Shown: in pieces, positions 1 through 7,117 of the stretch
Layout: each line of letters starts with the position of its first letter
How positions within the stretch are numbered: position 1 is the first letter of the stretch
Notes under the pieces: generated by a model
Told to the model about the DNA's origin: nothing
Seen by the model: the letters and a program-made list of their open reading frames with translations, nothing else
The model's database searches: none
Position numbers and translations under genes: made by a program
Assembly (NCBI RefSeq): GCF_010882175.1
Contig: NZ_WKLH01000002.1
Span: 1,178,001-1,242,000 of the forward strand
Origin: Mangrovibacterium lignilyticum
GTDB lineage: Bacteria; Bacteroidota; Bacteroidia; Bacteroidales; Prolixibacteraceae
Direction of reading: 5' to 3'
DNA length: 64,000 bases

Positions 1-2
1 GC

Positions 3-179
3 GGTATCCGCTGGGCCGATCTTCGACGTTTAAACCTTGATCCGTCAACAGCGAAAACACTTTACCGAAACCTTGACGGAACCATTTACATGTTGGAGCC
101 AAACAGTCCAAACTATACATTACCTATTGCCGACGATGTCATACAACTCTCAAACCTTCCCCAGAACATCCGGCAGTAG
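3..179 (+). CDS. SusD/RagB-like lipoprotein, C-terminal end (partial)
   Basis: An open frame enters from the left edge and stops at a TAG at 177-179. It encodes about 58 residues beginning GIRWADLRRLNLD and ending with PIADDVIQLSNLPQNIR. The RWxDLRR helix, the PI(P/A)xxE/D turn and the final QN-x-R are the usual C-terminal signature of SusD/RagB outer-membrane glycan- or peptide-binding lipoproteins. These work as the lid of a SusC TonB-dependent transporter. The rest of the gene and its SusC partner would lie to the left, outside the window. Substrate cannot be told from this tail. The gene is convergent with the small exported protein that follows and shares a terminator region with it. Confidence 0.8.
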   Translation, partial: GIRWADLRRLNLDPSTAKTLYRNLDGTIYMLEPNSPNYTLPIADDVIQLSNLPQNIRQ

Positions 180-187
180 CGTAATAA

Positions 188-256
188 AAACCCGGGAAGC
201 CTGTTCCCGGGTTTAGTTAAACAGCGATAAAGGTGCTCGTTTCAGGGCACCTTTTT
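188..256. terminator. Double hairpin between convergent genes
   Basis: Two stem-loops lie between the convergent stops. The first (188-214) pairs AAACCCGGGAA with TTCCCGGGTTT around a 5-nt loop. The second (229-254) pairs AAAGGTGC with GCACCTTT and runs into a T6 tract on the plus strand, which fits intrinsic termination of the SusD transcript. The A residues before the second stem could serve the minus-strand gene in the other direction. Confidence 0.75.
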
Positions 257-257
257 T

Positions 258-557
258 CTATTCTTTGGAGCGATAGTCAATAAAATTATTGACTTCCGAA
301 GCTTTAACATGACGCACTCCGCCAATAATCTCGGTTTGACTTTCCAGGTACTGGCGAGCACAATCCGGCTCAATGTCCTTATTAGAACAATCCAGATCCA
401 CATCGGATGATTGGGTTGTTGTCACTTGAGTTCCGGACGCATCCATCAAAAACCAATAGGTTGCCGGTGGCTGCGAGTTACTCTGATTAGCTACTACAAA
501 AGCACTGGCACTCATCACCAGCACGACTGCTACGAGAATTAATGCATACTTTTTCAT
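258..557 (-). CDS. Small exported protein of unknown function (DUF6520-like)
   Basis: This is a 99-residue protein. Residues 1-23 (MKKYALILVAVVLVMSASAF) form a clear Sec signal peptide without a lipobox cysteine. The mature part carries a YWFLMDASG segment and two cysteines in DLDCSNKDIEPDC, which could form one disulfide. Short exported Bacteroidota proteins with an initial signal peptide, an early tryptophan and a cysteine pair are often assigned to DUF6520; I suggest that family from general resemblance only. The start codon follows an A13 run on the coding strand, typical of A-rich Bacteroidota leaders. No function can be given from sequence or neighbours. Confidence 0.6.
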   Translation of the reverse strand: MKKYALILVAVVLVMSASAFVVANQSNSQPPATYWFLMDASGTQVTTTQSSDVDLDCSNKDIEPDCARQYLESQTEIIGGVRHVKASEVNNFIDYRSKE

Positions 558-975
558 ACGTTTATTTTTTTTTTTTTAAATCGGGGGTAATATTCTTCCG
601 CTTTGGCGGGAAACACCTGCGGTGGCTATGCTTCTGCAATAGCCACCGCAACATTAAGATAATAGCGGCGGAATCACCGCCGGAAAACAGCTTGCAGCCA
701 TACACTCGGGGCAGCTCCATTTATTTCCGGAATACACCCTAAAAGGACCTTGCTAGCCGTCTCGCACCCATCACATCGTAGGATGTATCCTGAATAATTC
801 GAAATGTTTTGTCCCCTTTCCATATTTACAGATTTGATTATTTGTAAAATTATGGAAGAGGACCTCCCTGGCTATTGTCCTGAATTCAGAACGACCTAAT
901 CCTAAATAGCAAAATAACTTAACTTAGGATAAGTATTTAATAATCATCAGACAACTCAAAGCAAGGCTTGCTGTT
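558..975. other. Non-coding stretch with two leader hairpins
   Basis: No convincing gene lies here. Positions 618-650 form a perfect 12-bp stem (TGCGGTGGCTAT with ATAGCCACCGCA) around a 9-nt loop, and 666-682 form a 6-bp GC-rich stem (CGGCGG with CCGCCG). Both would be transcribed in the 5' leader of the small exported protein, or lie at the 3' end of the Crp/Fnr gene. Neither is followed by a clear T-run on either strand, so they are not textbook terminators. The remainder to 975 is AT-rich with nothing recognisable. Confidence 0.4.
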
Positions 976-1587
976 TTATGGATGTCCATTTTGCCGAATC
1001 ATACGGCTAAGTGATTGTGGCGTGATATTCAGATAAGAAGCAATGATTTCTTTGGTCAGCTTTAATTCAATCCCCGGATGAGTCTTCAACAAGTGCCGGT
1101 ACCTTTCCCAGGCTGTCCAATCTGCTAATTGTCGGGTTCGTTGGGTAAAATAGTAGACGTATTGCAGCGATATACATCGCGAAAAAATCTCTGTTTCCGG
1201 AAAATCCAGAAAAATCTCCCGCAATTGCCTGTAAGAAATCGACAACAAACGGGTGCCGGGCATCACTTCAATATTCATATCGGATGCTTTGAGATGAAAA
1301 AAGCTGACCGGGTCGCAAACGATTCCCCCCTCCTCCCAAATAACTGAAGTAACTTCCTTGCCCGTACTTTCTCCAAAATAAAAACAACGAACAGTTCCCC
1401 GCTCGACAAAATACATGTAATCGGCTACGTGACCACTATTCAGAAGTAAATAACGGTGTCGATGTTCCGTCACTGTCAGACGCTCATTGACCGCGGCAAC
1501 AAGCTGATCAGCATAGCTCGCTTCTGTTAGTTTTTCGGGCAGAGGCTTTAATCGAAAAATGACATCAAATAATTTTCTATTTTCCAA
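976..1587 (-). CDS. Crp/Fnr-family transcriptional regulator
   Basis: This 203-residue protein has an N-terminal cyclic-nucleotide-binding-type beta-barrel at about 30-120 (HVADYMYFVERGTVRCFYFG, then a VCDPVSFF segment). It ends with a C-terminal winged helix-turn-helix at about 172-200 (LTKEIIASYLNITPQSLSRM). This is the layout of Bacteroidota Crp/Fnr proteins. No cysteine cluster for an Fnr iron-sulfur centre is visible, so the ligand is unknown. The frame opens with TTG right after an in-frame stop and has no ATG until residue 58, so the TTG start is inferred. It sits 19 nt downstream of the UpxY-like gene on the same strand, suggesting one operon. Confidence 0.8.
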   Translation of the reverse strand: MENRKLFDVIFRLKPLPEKLTEASYADQLVAAVNERLTVTEHRHRYLLLNSGHVADYMYFVERGTVRCFYFGESTGKEVTSVIWEEGGIVCDPVSFFHLKASDMNIEVMPGTRLLSISYRQLREIFLDFPETEIFSRCISLQYVYYFTQRTRQLADWTAWERYRHLLKTHPGIELKLTKEIIASYLNITPQSLSRMIRQNGHP

Positions 1588-1606
1588 AACTCAATCTTAT
1601 AAAGAT

Positions 1607-2179
1607 TTACAAATCAGGATCTGTCTTTTCAAGTGCGGAAGCATCAATATCAATAAAAGCAGTCTGGTTGATCGCTTTCAATACGATTCCGAATCTCGAT
1701 TTGCCATTCTTCCGGACTAAGATTCCGTCATAACCGGCTAACGGTCCTGTGGAGATTCGTACATACTCCCCTTCACAAAACTTTGCTTCCACTGTAATTT
1801 TCTTCTCAAGACCTATCATCCGCCTGATCCCCTCTATTTCTCGTTCTGAAATCACAGAGGGTTTACCTTCTGACGCGATATAGGTCACGATCCTGGGAAG
1901 ACATTTAATCGTGTACAGTTCGTGTTGATAGGTGCGAACAAACAGGTAGTTCGGAAAGAGCGGAAGCTCGATCACCTTTTTCTGTCGATTCCTCCAAACC
2001 CGCTGCGCACGGTATGTCGGATAAAAAACTTCGTACCCCCGCTTTCTTAGCTCATTAAAAACGGACTTTTCGGCCTTAGGCCAAAGGTAAAACAAGTACC
2101 ATTGCTTTGAAGGTGACCCCTCCGGCTCACGCTTCCTCTCCGCTTTTTTCACCGGAGATACTTTCTTTCTTCCATTCAT
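1607..2179 (-). CDS. UpxY-type NusG-family antiterminator
   Basis: The protein has a NusG N-terminal (NGN) domain beginning KQWYLFYLWPKAEK and including YPTYRAQRVWRNRQ and LPLFPNYLFVR. A KOW-like segment follows (FCEGEYVRISTGPLAGYDGI). This is the specialised NusG/RfaH/UpxY group. In Bacteroides, UpxY proteins promote full-length transcription of the capsular polysaccharide operon they head. The frame could be extended by seven residues to a TTG, but the ATG at 2179 is the better start. A basic tail (RKKVSPVKKAERKRE) precedes the NGN domain. Unusually, the next gene is a Crp/Fnr regulator rather than glycan biosynthesis genes, so the operon it serves is not in this window. Confidence 0.85.
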   Translation of the reverse strand: MNGRKKVSPVKKAERKREPEGSPSKQWYLFYLWPKAEKSVFNELRKRGYEVFYPTYRAQRVWRNRQKKVIELPLFPNYLFVRTYQHELYTIKCLPRIVTYIASEGKPSVISEREIEGIRRMIGLEKKITVEAKFCEGEYVRISTGPLAGYDGILVRKNGKSRFGIVLKAINQTAFIDIDASALEKTDPDL

Positions 2180-2227
2180 ACGCTGAATTGTTTGATTCAA
2201 TTCAGGTCCGGGTAAAACACTCCCTTC

Positions 2228-2250
2228 TCAAACAGTACCACGCTGTTTGA
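2228..2250 (-). promoter_or_regulatory. Leader hairpin upstream of the UpxY-like gene
   Basis: An 8-bp perfect stem (TCAAACAG/CTGTTTGA) with a 7-nt loop lies 49 nt before the chosen ATG of the UpxY-like gene and would be in its 5' leader. UpxY/RfaH proteins are recruited through leader elements in other systems, so this hairpin is a candidate recruitment or pause site. The role is inference; it could equally be a repressor dyad. Confidence 0.35.
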
Positions 2251-2412
2251 AAATTCGAAAAAATAGAAAATGAATAATAATTTTATGCAGATACCTGTTT
2301 TAACCGGGCCGGGAAACTTCCCCTTTTTCTCGGGCTCAGTGCGTAGACTAACATCGGTGCTTTTTTTACGTTAATGCACACCAAAGGCACGTCAGTTAGC
2401 AATTTCAACCCA

Positions 2413-2430
2413 ACATACCACACAGTATGT
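2413..2430. promoter_or_regulatory. Putative TetR operator 1
   Basis: Perfect inverted repeat ACATAC-CACACA-GTATGT. It shares 15 of 18 positions with the site at 3360-3377 in front of the ketosynthase gene, so the two probably bind the same regulator, most simply the TetR protein encoded between them. The site lies 233 bp from the UpxY start and 299 bp from the tetR start, so which promoter it controls is open. Confidence 0.6.
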
Positions 2431-2695
2431 ATTTCAAAAATACGGCCCTTTTATTTAAATTGCAACAATATTTATTATTTTTAAATCAATTTAAAACCAA
2501 AGAAGCCACTATAGTGAACTATTGTTAATTTAAAATGCATTCCGCCATCAATCACAAAAACAAACCTTCCCAAATAAGCTTGCATTAACTTCTTATCTAA
2601 TCAGCAATTAAGTTGCGGGAAATTCACCAGCAATCATTTTTCGAGAAAAAGAGACTCCAAAAACTATAACTTCTTTAAAAACCAGACATTTTAAC

Positions 2696-2703
2696 TAAGT
2701 TTG
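2696..2703 (+). promoter_or_regulatory. Bacteroidota -7 promoter element of tetR
   Basis: TAAGTTTG is an exact match to the TAnnTTTG -7 element used by the Bacteroidota primary sigma factor, 25 nt before the ATG at 2729. Upstream, at about the expected spacing, there is only a weak TTT-containing -33 candidate (TTCTTTA near 2671). Confidence 0.5.
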
Positions 2704-2728
2704 TAAGAGAAGAATCAACCATCACAAA

Positions 2729-3316
2729 ATGAGTACAAAAGATCAAATTGTCCTGGAAGCTTTCAAACTTTTCCTCCGTAACAACTATGAAAAAGTCAGT
2801 ATCAGCGACCTTGAACATGCCGTGGGAAAAACAAGAGGAGCTATCTTCTATTTCTTTGAGAACAAGGAAGAAATATTCAACCAAGTCATTGACACCTTTA
2901 TCATTAAGACTCAGAATCCCTATCTGAAATTTAAGTATGCTGATGATATCTCCCTGGAACAGTTCATCTATCGCTACGTCAACGGGATCAATGATACGAT
3001 GTCGAAGATGCTGTCACTATCGGTCATCAATATTTACAAGAACTATTTTTCTCTATACCTCCAGGCAGCTCGTATTTATCCCAACTTTTCGGAGATCATG
3101 ACTCAAAATTCCATACAGGAACTGGGTATCTGGAAGAAAGTGATTAGCAATGCTATCCAGACCAAAGAAATAAAAAAAATAGAGCCGGAAAGGTACGCTG
3201 TTTTATTTCGGAGCTGCTTCCTCGGCTTAGCCTTTGACCGTTGCCTTTCTCACGGGCTTAACACAGAAGAATTGCTTCGATTATACCTGGACATTTATAG
3301 CCAAATCAAATTTTAA
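2729..3316 (+). CDS. TetR/AcrR-family transcriptional regulator
   Basis: This 195-residue protein has the TetR N-terminal DNA-binding domain at about 5-50. IVLEAFKLFLRNNYEKVSIS, DLEHAVGKTRGAIFYFFENK and EEIFNQVID match the three-helix TetR module with its GxIFYxFxNKEEL core. The C-terminal helical ligand-binding domain (about 60-190) is not recognisable by ligand. The ketosynthase gene starts 70 bp downstream on the same strand. Two matching dyads flank this gene, so autoregulation and control of the ketosynthase are likely. The effector is probably a hydrophobic or acyl-type compound given the neighbour, but that is inference. Confidence 0.9.
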   Translation: MSTKDQIVLEAFKLFLRNNYEKVSISDLEHAVGKTRGAIFYFFENKEEIFNQVIDTFIIKTQNPYLKFKYADDISLEQFIYRYVNGINDTMSKMLSLSVINIYKNYFSLYLQAARIYPNFSEIMTQNSIQELGIWKKVISNAIQTKEIKKIEPERYAVLFRSCFLGLAFDRCLSHGLNTEELLRLYLDIYSQIKF

Positions 3317-3359
3317 TTATCAATTAGCTGGCACATGCTAACTAAAACTTCGTATATTT

Positions 3360-3377
3360 ACATACCAATCAGTATTT
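3360..3377. promoter_or_regulatory. Putative TetR operator 2, before the ketosynthase
   Basis: ACATAC-CAATCA-GTATTT matches operator 1 at 15 of 18 positions, keeping the whole ACATACCA left arm and CAGTAT right core. A TATATTTA at 3353-3360 (seven of eight to TAnnTTTG) overlaps its left edge, so a bound repressor would cover the transcription start. The ketosynthase ATG follows 9 nt after the site. Confidence 0.6.
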
Positions 3378-3386
3378 TTTATTGTT

Positions 3387-4526
3387 ATGTATCCAGCTGT
3401 TTTTATTACCTCAGTCAGTAAATTTCTGCCAAACTCACCTGTCTTGAATGAAGACATGGAACGTTACCTTGGCCTTATCAACGGAAACCCCTCGCGCGTT
3501 CGCCGAATTGTGCTCAAACAAAACGGGATCAAATGCAGGTACTATGCCCTGGATGAAAACCAGCAGATAACGCATACAAATGCGGAATTGGCCTTGGAAT
3601 CCATTAAAAGGCTTTTCCCGGACGGAAACATTCCAAACGATATTGATGTACTGGCCTGTGCAACCGGAAACCCGGATCAGTTGTTGCCCTCGCATGCTTC
3701 CATGGTTCACGGACTAATGAAGAACAGGCCTATGGAAATCTACAGTAGTGCGGGAGTCTGCTTAACGTGTCTACAAGCTCTGAAGGTGGCTTACATGAGT
3801 ATTTTGTCCGGACAAACTCACAAAGCCATTTGTTCTACTTCGGAACTGGCATCTCCTACGCTCCTGTCAAAGAACTACCAGGAAGAGTATGAGCACTGCA
3901 GTAAAGTAGGAGAAGATCCTTACATGGCTTTTGAAAAAGACTTTCTGCGTTTTATGCTCAGTGATGGTGCCAGTGCTGTTTTACTCTCGGATCAAAAGAA
4001 TAAGAACAGTCTTTCTTTGAAAGTAGAATGGATTGAAATGACTTCTTATGCCAATGAACTACCGACCTGCATGTTTATGGGGGCAGAATTACGAGAGGAT
4101 GGAGAACTAAAAAGCTGGAAAGAATTTAGCAGTCAGGAGCTGATTAACCGATCAGTACTTGCTGTCAAACAAGACATTCGTCTTCTAAAACCGAACATCA
4201 TCCGATACTGGGTAGACCACTTGCAGGATTGCCTGCAAAAACACAACACAGAAGCCTCTGAAATCAATTACGTAATCCCGCATGTATCCTCTATGTTCTT
4301 TTACGGAAAGCTGGCTGATGAAATCGCCACTCGTGGAATAGATCTGGGAACAGAGAAGTGGTTCACCAATCTCGCTGAAATCGGAAACATTGCTTCCGCC
4401 TCAATCTTTGCTGCTTTGGATGATTTACTGCAATCCGGACGACTGAAGATCAACGATAAAATTTTGCTTTTGGTGCCGGAGAGTGGGCGGTTTTCCTACG
4501 GAACAGTCCTTTTAACCGTTGTATAA
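3387..4526 (+). CDS. StlD/DarB-type beta-ketosynthase (KAS III family)
   Basis: This 379-residue thiolase-fold protein catalyses Claisen-type condensation of acyl chains in the FabH/KAS III manner. The catalytic triad can be read. Cys125 in SSAGVCLTC aligns with the FabH nucleophile followed by three residues and xxAL. His299 lies in VIPHVSSMFF. Asn334 lies in EIGNIASASI. The opening YPAVFITSVSKFLPNSPV and IVLKQNGIKCRYYALD resemble Bacteroidota proteins called StlD/DarB ketosynthases, known for joining two beta-oxoacyl units into cyclohexanedione or dialkylresorcinol precursors. No DarA-like aromatase, acyl carrier protein or other biosynthetic partner is in the window, so the product is unknown. 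It probably belongs to the regulon of the TetR gene just upstream. Confidence 0.8.
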   Translation: MYPAVFITSVSKFLPNSPVLNEDMERYLGLINGNPSRVRRIVLKQNGIKCRYYALDENQQITHTNAELALESIKRLFPDGNIPNDIDVLACATGNPDQLLPSHASMVHGLMKNRPMEIYSSAGVCLTCLQALKVAYMSILSGQTHKAICSTSELASPTLLSKNYQEEYEHCSKVGEDPYMAFEKDFLRFMLSDGASAVLLSDQKNKNSLSLKVEWIEMTSYANELPTCMFMGAELREDGELKSWKEFSSQELINRSVLAVKQDIRLLKPNIIRYWVDHLQDCLQKHNTEASEINYVIPHVSSMFFYGKLADEIATRGIDLGTEKWFTNLAEIGNIASASIFAALDDLLQSGRLKINDKILLLVPESGRFSYGTVLLTVV

Positions 4527-4645
4527 GACCCAGAAATACTATCCCTATAAATTATCCAATTGAACCGGAGAACTGAAACACAACCAAATTCAACTACTTA
4601 CGATTTAAGCTTAGAAGTAGCCTTTTAAGATAAATTGGAAACCAA

Positions 4646-5146
4646 GTGAGATCTATATCATTATATAAACCAAAACTCTTGATGCTAAGTCAAAAAAGAG
4701 GCTTTGACAGTTTTATGAAATTTCAGAATATTTTGTATGATCTCGCCATTTCAAGAGAACAGCAATTGCTAACCAACATCTCCTTTTCGCAGAAGGATAA
4801 TTTCCTGAACAGCGAAAAGATCAAGAAGGTCTACAACTACGTTCAGGCCATCTACAATAAAAAAATAAAGCTCGAAGAGGTGGCTGGCCTGGTTGATTTG
4901 TCGGTCGTTTCGTTTGGCCGCCTGATCAAACATCGGACCGGGAAGACCTTTGTCGATTTCCTGAACGAGCTGCGATTAGGTTATGCAACTCGCCTACTCA
5001 TTGAGTCGAATAAAACGGTTACCGAAATATGTTACGAATGCGGTTTTAACAACATCTCAAACTTTAACCGGACTGTCAGAAAAAGCCAGGGATGCACGCC
5101 TTCCGAGTTTCGTGAAAGCTACTATGGGCTGAAGAAGGTAATCTGA
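4646..5146 (+). CDS. Short AraC-family regulator, probably N-terminally truncated
   Basis: The C-terminal ~100 residues are a complete AraC DNA-binding domain with two helix-turn-helix motifs: KLEEVAGLVDLSVVSFGRLI with KHRTGKTFVDFLNELRLGYA, then TVTEICYECGFNNISNFNRT with CTPSEFRE. Bacteroidota relatives are usually about 290 residues with an N-terminal cupin. Here only the linker helix region (GFDSFMKFQNILYDLAISRE) precedes the DNA-binding domain. The frame starts at GTG 4646, five codons after an in-frame stop; ATG at 4682 is an alternative. It is therefore either a remnant of a longer regulator or a constitutive short form without effector domain. Confidence 0.75.
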   Translation: MRSISLYKPKLLMLSQKRGFDSFMKFQNILYDLAISREQQLLTNISFSQKDNFLNSEKIKKVYNYVQAIYNKKIKLEEVAGLVDLSVVSFGRLIKHRTGKTFVDFLNELRLGYATRLLIESNKTVTEICYECGFNNISNFNRTVRKSQGCTPSEFRESYYGLKKVI

Positions 5147-5334
5147 TGCTCCCAAAATTCAATTTACTTTCAATCTAACCTTACATCGATCGATACAATT
5201 ACCTCCCGTTCACAAATCCAGCCATGCAGAATACTCCTAATAGCAAAACTATTATCTAAATTTTAATACGAACCGCAGCGAGCCTGCCTAAATTTAACCT
5301 CGCAACGATATTTCAAACCTAAAAAAACACAATA

Positions 5335-6012
5335 ATGAAGAACCTGGCATTGCTTGGGCTATCTCTTTTTTTCAACCTAATTGGATATTCACAGGCGTTT
5401 ACAATTCGTGATTTAAGCAGCTTATCGGATCACCTGACCTACAAGAGAAATAACGAAAACACCTATACGAACATCGAAGGTTCTCCATTTCTTGACGAGA
5501 ATTTCGTAATCGGAAAAGTTATCATCAATGACAGCATTTTGATTGAGAATGTACCTTTGAGATACAACATCTATTCCGACAAAATCGAATTTAAAAATGC
5601 CAATGGCCAAATTCTGGAAATTAGCAATTCGGGACACGTTTATCAATTCAAGCTTGGTTCCCACACCTTTTTAGAGACGGGGTATCGGACAAAAAATGAG
5701 ACCGAACAAGGGGTCCTGGAACTGTTGGTTAACGGAAACATCAAGCTTTATAAAAAATACCGCATTGAATTGAAAGAAGCCACGAAAGCCATTGGGTTTC
5801 AAGATGCACAACCCAATCGCTTTACTCCCCTGGACGACGAATACTTAATCGCTGAGGGTGATGCAATCCCTCAAGTAGTCAAGAACTCGAAAATACTGCT
5901 GGAGGAGTTAAAATCGTATCAACCGGACATCGAAAAGTATATCCAAAAAGAGAAAGTCAGGGTTAAAACTGAAAGCGGCCTGATCCGGTTAATTCGCCAC
6001 TGCAATCAATAA
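5335..6012 (+). CDS. Secreted protein of unknown function
   Basis: This 225-residue protein has a signal peptide at 1-21 (MKNLALLGLSLFFNLIGYSQ). The mature chain contains FVIGKVIINDSILIENVPLRYNIY and DKIEFKN, followed by LLVNGNIKLYKKYRI and a charged C-terminal helix. I know this pattern from uncharacterised Bacteroidota proteins that seem to mix beta-strands with a C-terminal helical tail; no enzymatic motif is visible. The gene stands alone, 188 bp after the AraC-like gene, and converges with the xylan operon end. Location is probably periplasm or outer membrane face. Confidence 0.65.
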   Translation: MKNLALLGLSLFFNLIGYSQAFTIRDLSSLSDHLTYKRNNENTYTNIEGSPFLDENFVIGKVIINDSILIENVPLRYNIYSDKIEFKNANGQILEISNSGHVYQFKLGSHTFLETGYRTKNETEQGVLELLVNGNIKLYKKYRIELKEATKAIGFQDAQPNRFTPLDDEYLIAEGDAIPQVVKNSKILLEELKSYQPDIEKYIQKEKVRVKTESGLIRLIRHCNQ

Positions 6013-6072
6013 CCGAAAGCCGTACAGGTGAAATCAGAATAGCATTTGTAGCACCTTGTCCTCAATACGAAC

Positions 6073-6102
6073 AGAGGGTGTCGGAATAAGCCGGCACCCT
6101 CT
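6073..6102. terminator. Hairpin between convergent transcripts
   Basis: AGAGGGTGTCGG pairs with CCGGCACCCTCT (12 bp, one G-U wobble) around a 6-nt loop. It sits between the secreted protein gene and the last gene of the xylan operon, which converge here. The T content after the stem is poor on both strands, so termination strength is uncertain. Confidence 0.55.
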
Positions 6103-6134
6103 CTCGTTGATATCATTGCCCAACAAGGGCCCTG

Positions 6135-7106
6135 TTAGTTACCGATTCCTTCAATCGTTTTTATGGTACCATCTTCATGGTATTCCAGTTCCACAACTTT
6201 CAGGCTTCGCAGCCAGGTTTTGCCGCCCGAAGGCACGCAGTCGTGATGGAACAGGTACCATTTTTCGTTGAATTCAACAATACAGTGGTGGGTTGTCCAT
6301 CCCACTACTGGCGTTAAAATCACGCCTTGGTAGGTGAATGGTCCGTAAGGGTTGTCGCCCACGGCATAGCACAATTTATGGGTGTCGCCGGTTGAGTAGG
6401 AGAAGTAATATTTCCCCTGGTACTTGTGCATCCACGAAGCCTCGAAAAAACGACGATCGTGATCGCCGGCCGTGATAAGCTGACCATTTTCATCCACGAT
6501 AAGCAGTTCCTTCGGTTCTTCCCCAAACTCCAGCATGTCGTCGCTCAATTTCACCACGCGCGATGGCAGCGCCGGTTCATCATCCTTGGGCTCCTGTCCG
6601 CATTCCATGGCTTTGTTGTTGCGGTAGCGCTGCAGCTGCCCGCCCCACAAACCGCCAAAATACATGTAGTGCGCCCCATCTTCATCTTCGAAAACACACG
6701 GGTCGATGGAATAGCTTCCTTTCATGGGCGCTTCCTGCGGTATGAAGGGGCCTTCGGGCTTGTCGCTGATGGCCACACCAATACGGAAAATATCGGTTTG
6801 ATCCTTCAGCGGAAAATACAGGTAATATTGGCCATTCTTGCAGGCCACATCACAATCCCACAACTGACGTCCTGCCCAGGGAATGTCTTTCACCGCCAGA
6901 CCAACGCCGTGATCGGTCACTTCACCTTGGATGTCATCCATCGAGAAGATGTGGTAATCACGCATGTCGAAGTGGTCCCCATTGTCGTTTTCCGGAATAC
7001 CCGACTCCACATCGTGCGACGGGTAAATGTACAACTTGCCATTAAATACATGCACCGCCGGATCGGCCGTGTACAGGTGCGGAACTAAATATCTTGCCTT
7101 TTTCAT
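6135..7106 (-). CDS. Cytoplasmic GH43 beta-xylosidase-like enzyme
   Basis: This 323-residue single-domain five-bladed propeller of family GH43 has no signal peptide, so it acts in the cytoplasm. The three catalytic acids are visible: base Asp15 in YTADPAVHVFNG, pKa modulator Asp135 in SYSIDPCVFEDEDG, and acid Glu222 in RRFFEASWMHKYQG. Family members next to GH10 and GPH transporter genes in Bacteroidota xylan loci are usually exo-beta-1,4-xylosidases (subfamily GH43_1), releasing xylose from imported xylo-oligomers. An arabinofuranosidase activity cannot be excluded. It is the last gene of its operon, 11 nt after the GH10 gene. Confidence 0.88.
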   Translation of the reverse strand: MKKARYLVPHLYTADPAVHVFNGKLYIYPSHDVESGIPENDNGDHFDMRDYHIFSMDDIQGEVTDHGVGLAVKDIPWAGRQLWDCDVACKNGQYYLYFPLKDQTDIFRIGVAISDKPEGPFIPQEAPMKGSYSIDPCVFEDEDGAHYMYFGGLWGGQLQRYRNNKAMECGQEPKDDEPALPSRVVKLSDDMLEFGEEPKELLIVDENGQLITAGDHDRRFFEASWMHKYQGKYYFSYSTGDTHKLCYAVGDNPYGPFTYQGVILTPVVGWTTHHCIVEFNEKWYLFHHDCVPSGGKTWLRSLKVVELEYHEDGTIKTIEGIGN

Positions 7107-7117
7107 AAATCAATTCT

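Larger units (their letters stand above)
2180..2728. other. Divergent intergenic region between upxY-like and tetR genes
   Basis: This AT-rich divergent promoter region carries three notable elements. A hairpin at 2228-2250 pairs TCAAACAG with CTGTTTGA around 7 nt, about 50 nt upstream of the UpxY start. A perfect dyad at 2413-2430 (ACATAC-N6-GTATGT) is annotated separately. A 10-bp palindrome CACTATAGTG lies at 2507-2516. No coding sequence is seen. Confidence 0.5.

Noticed and set aside
542-742. A 66-codon plus-strand frame upstream of the small exported protein
   Set aside because: It runs through the T13 tract and both hairpins, giving a low-complexity FFFF stretch; there is no sign of a real protein.
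2180-2728. Possible invertible promoter upstream of the UpxY-like gene, as in Bacteroides capsule loci
   Set aside because: Only a single short hairpin and unrelated dyads are present; no pair of long inverted repeats flanking a promoter was found.
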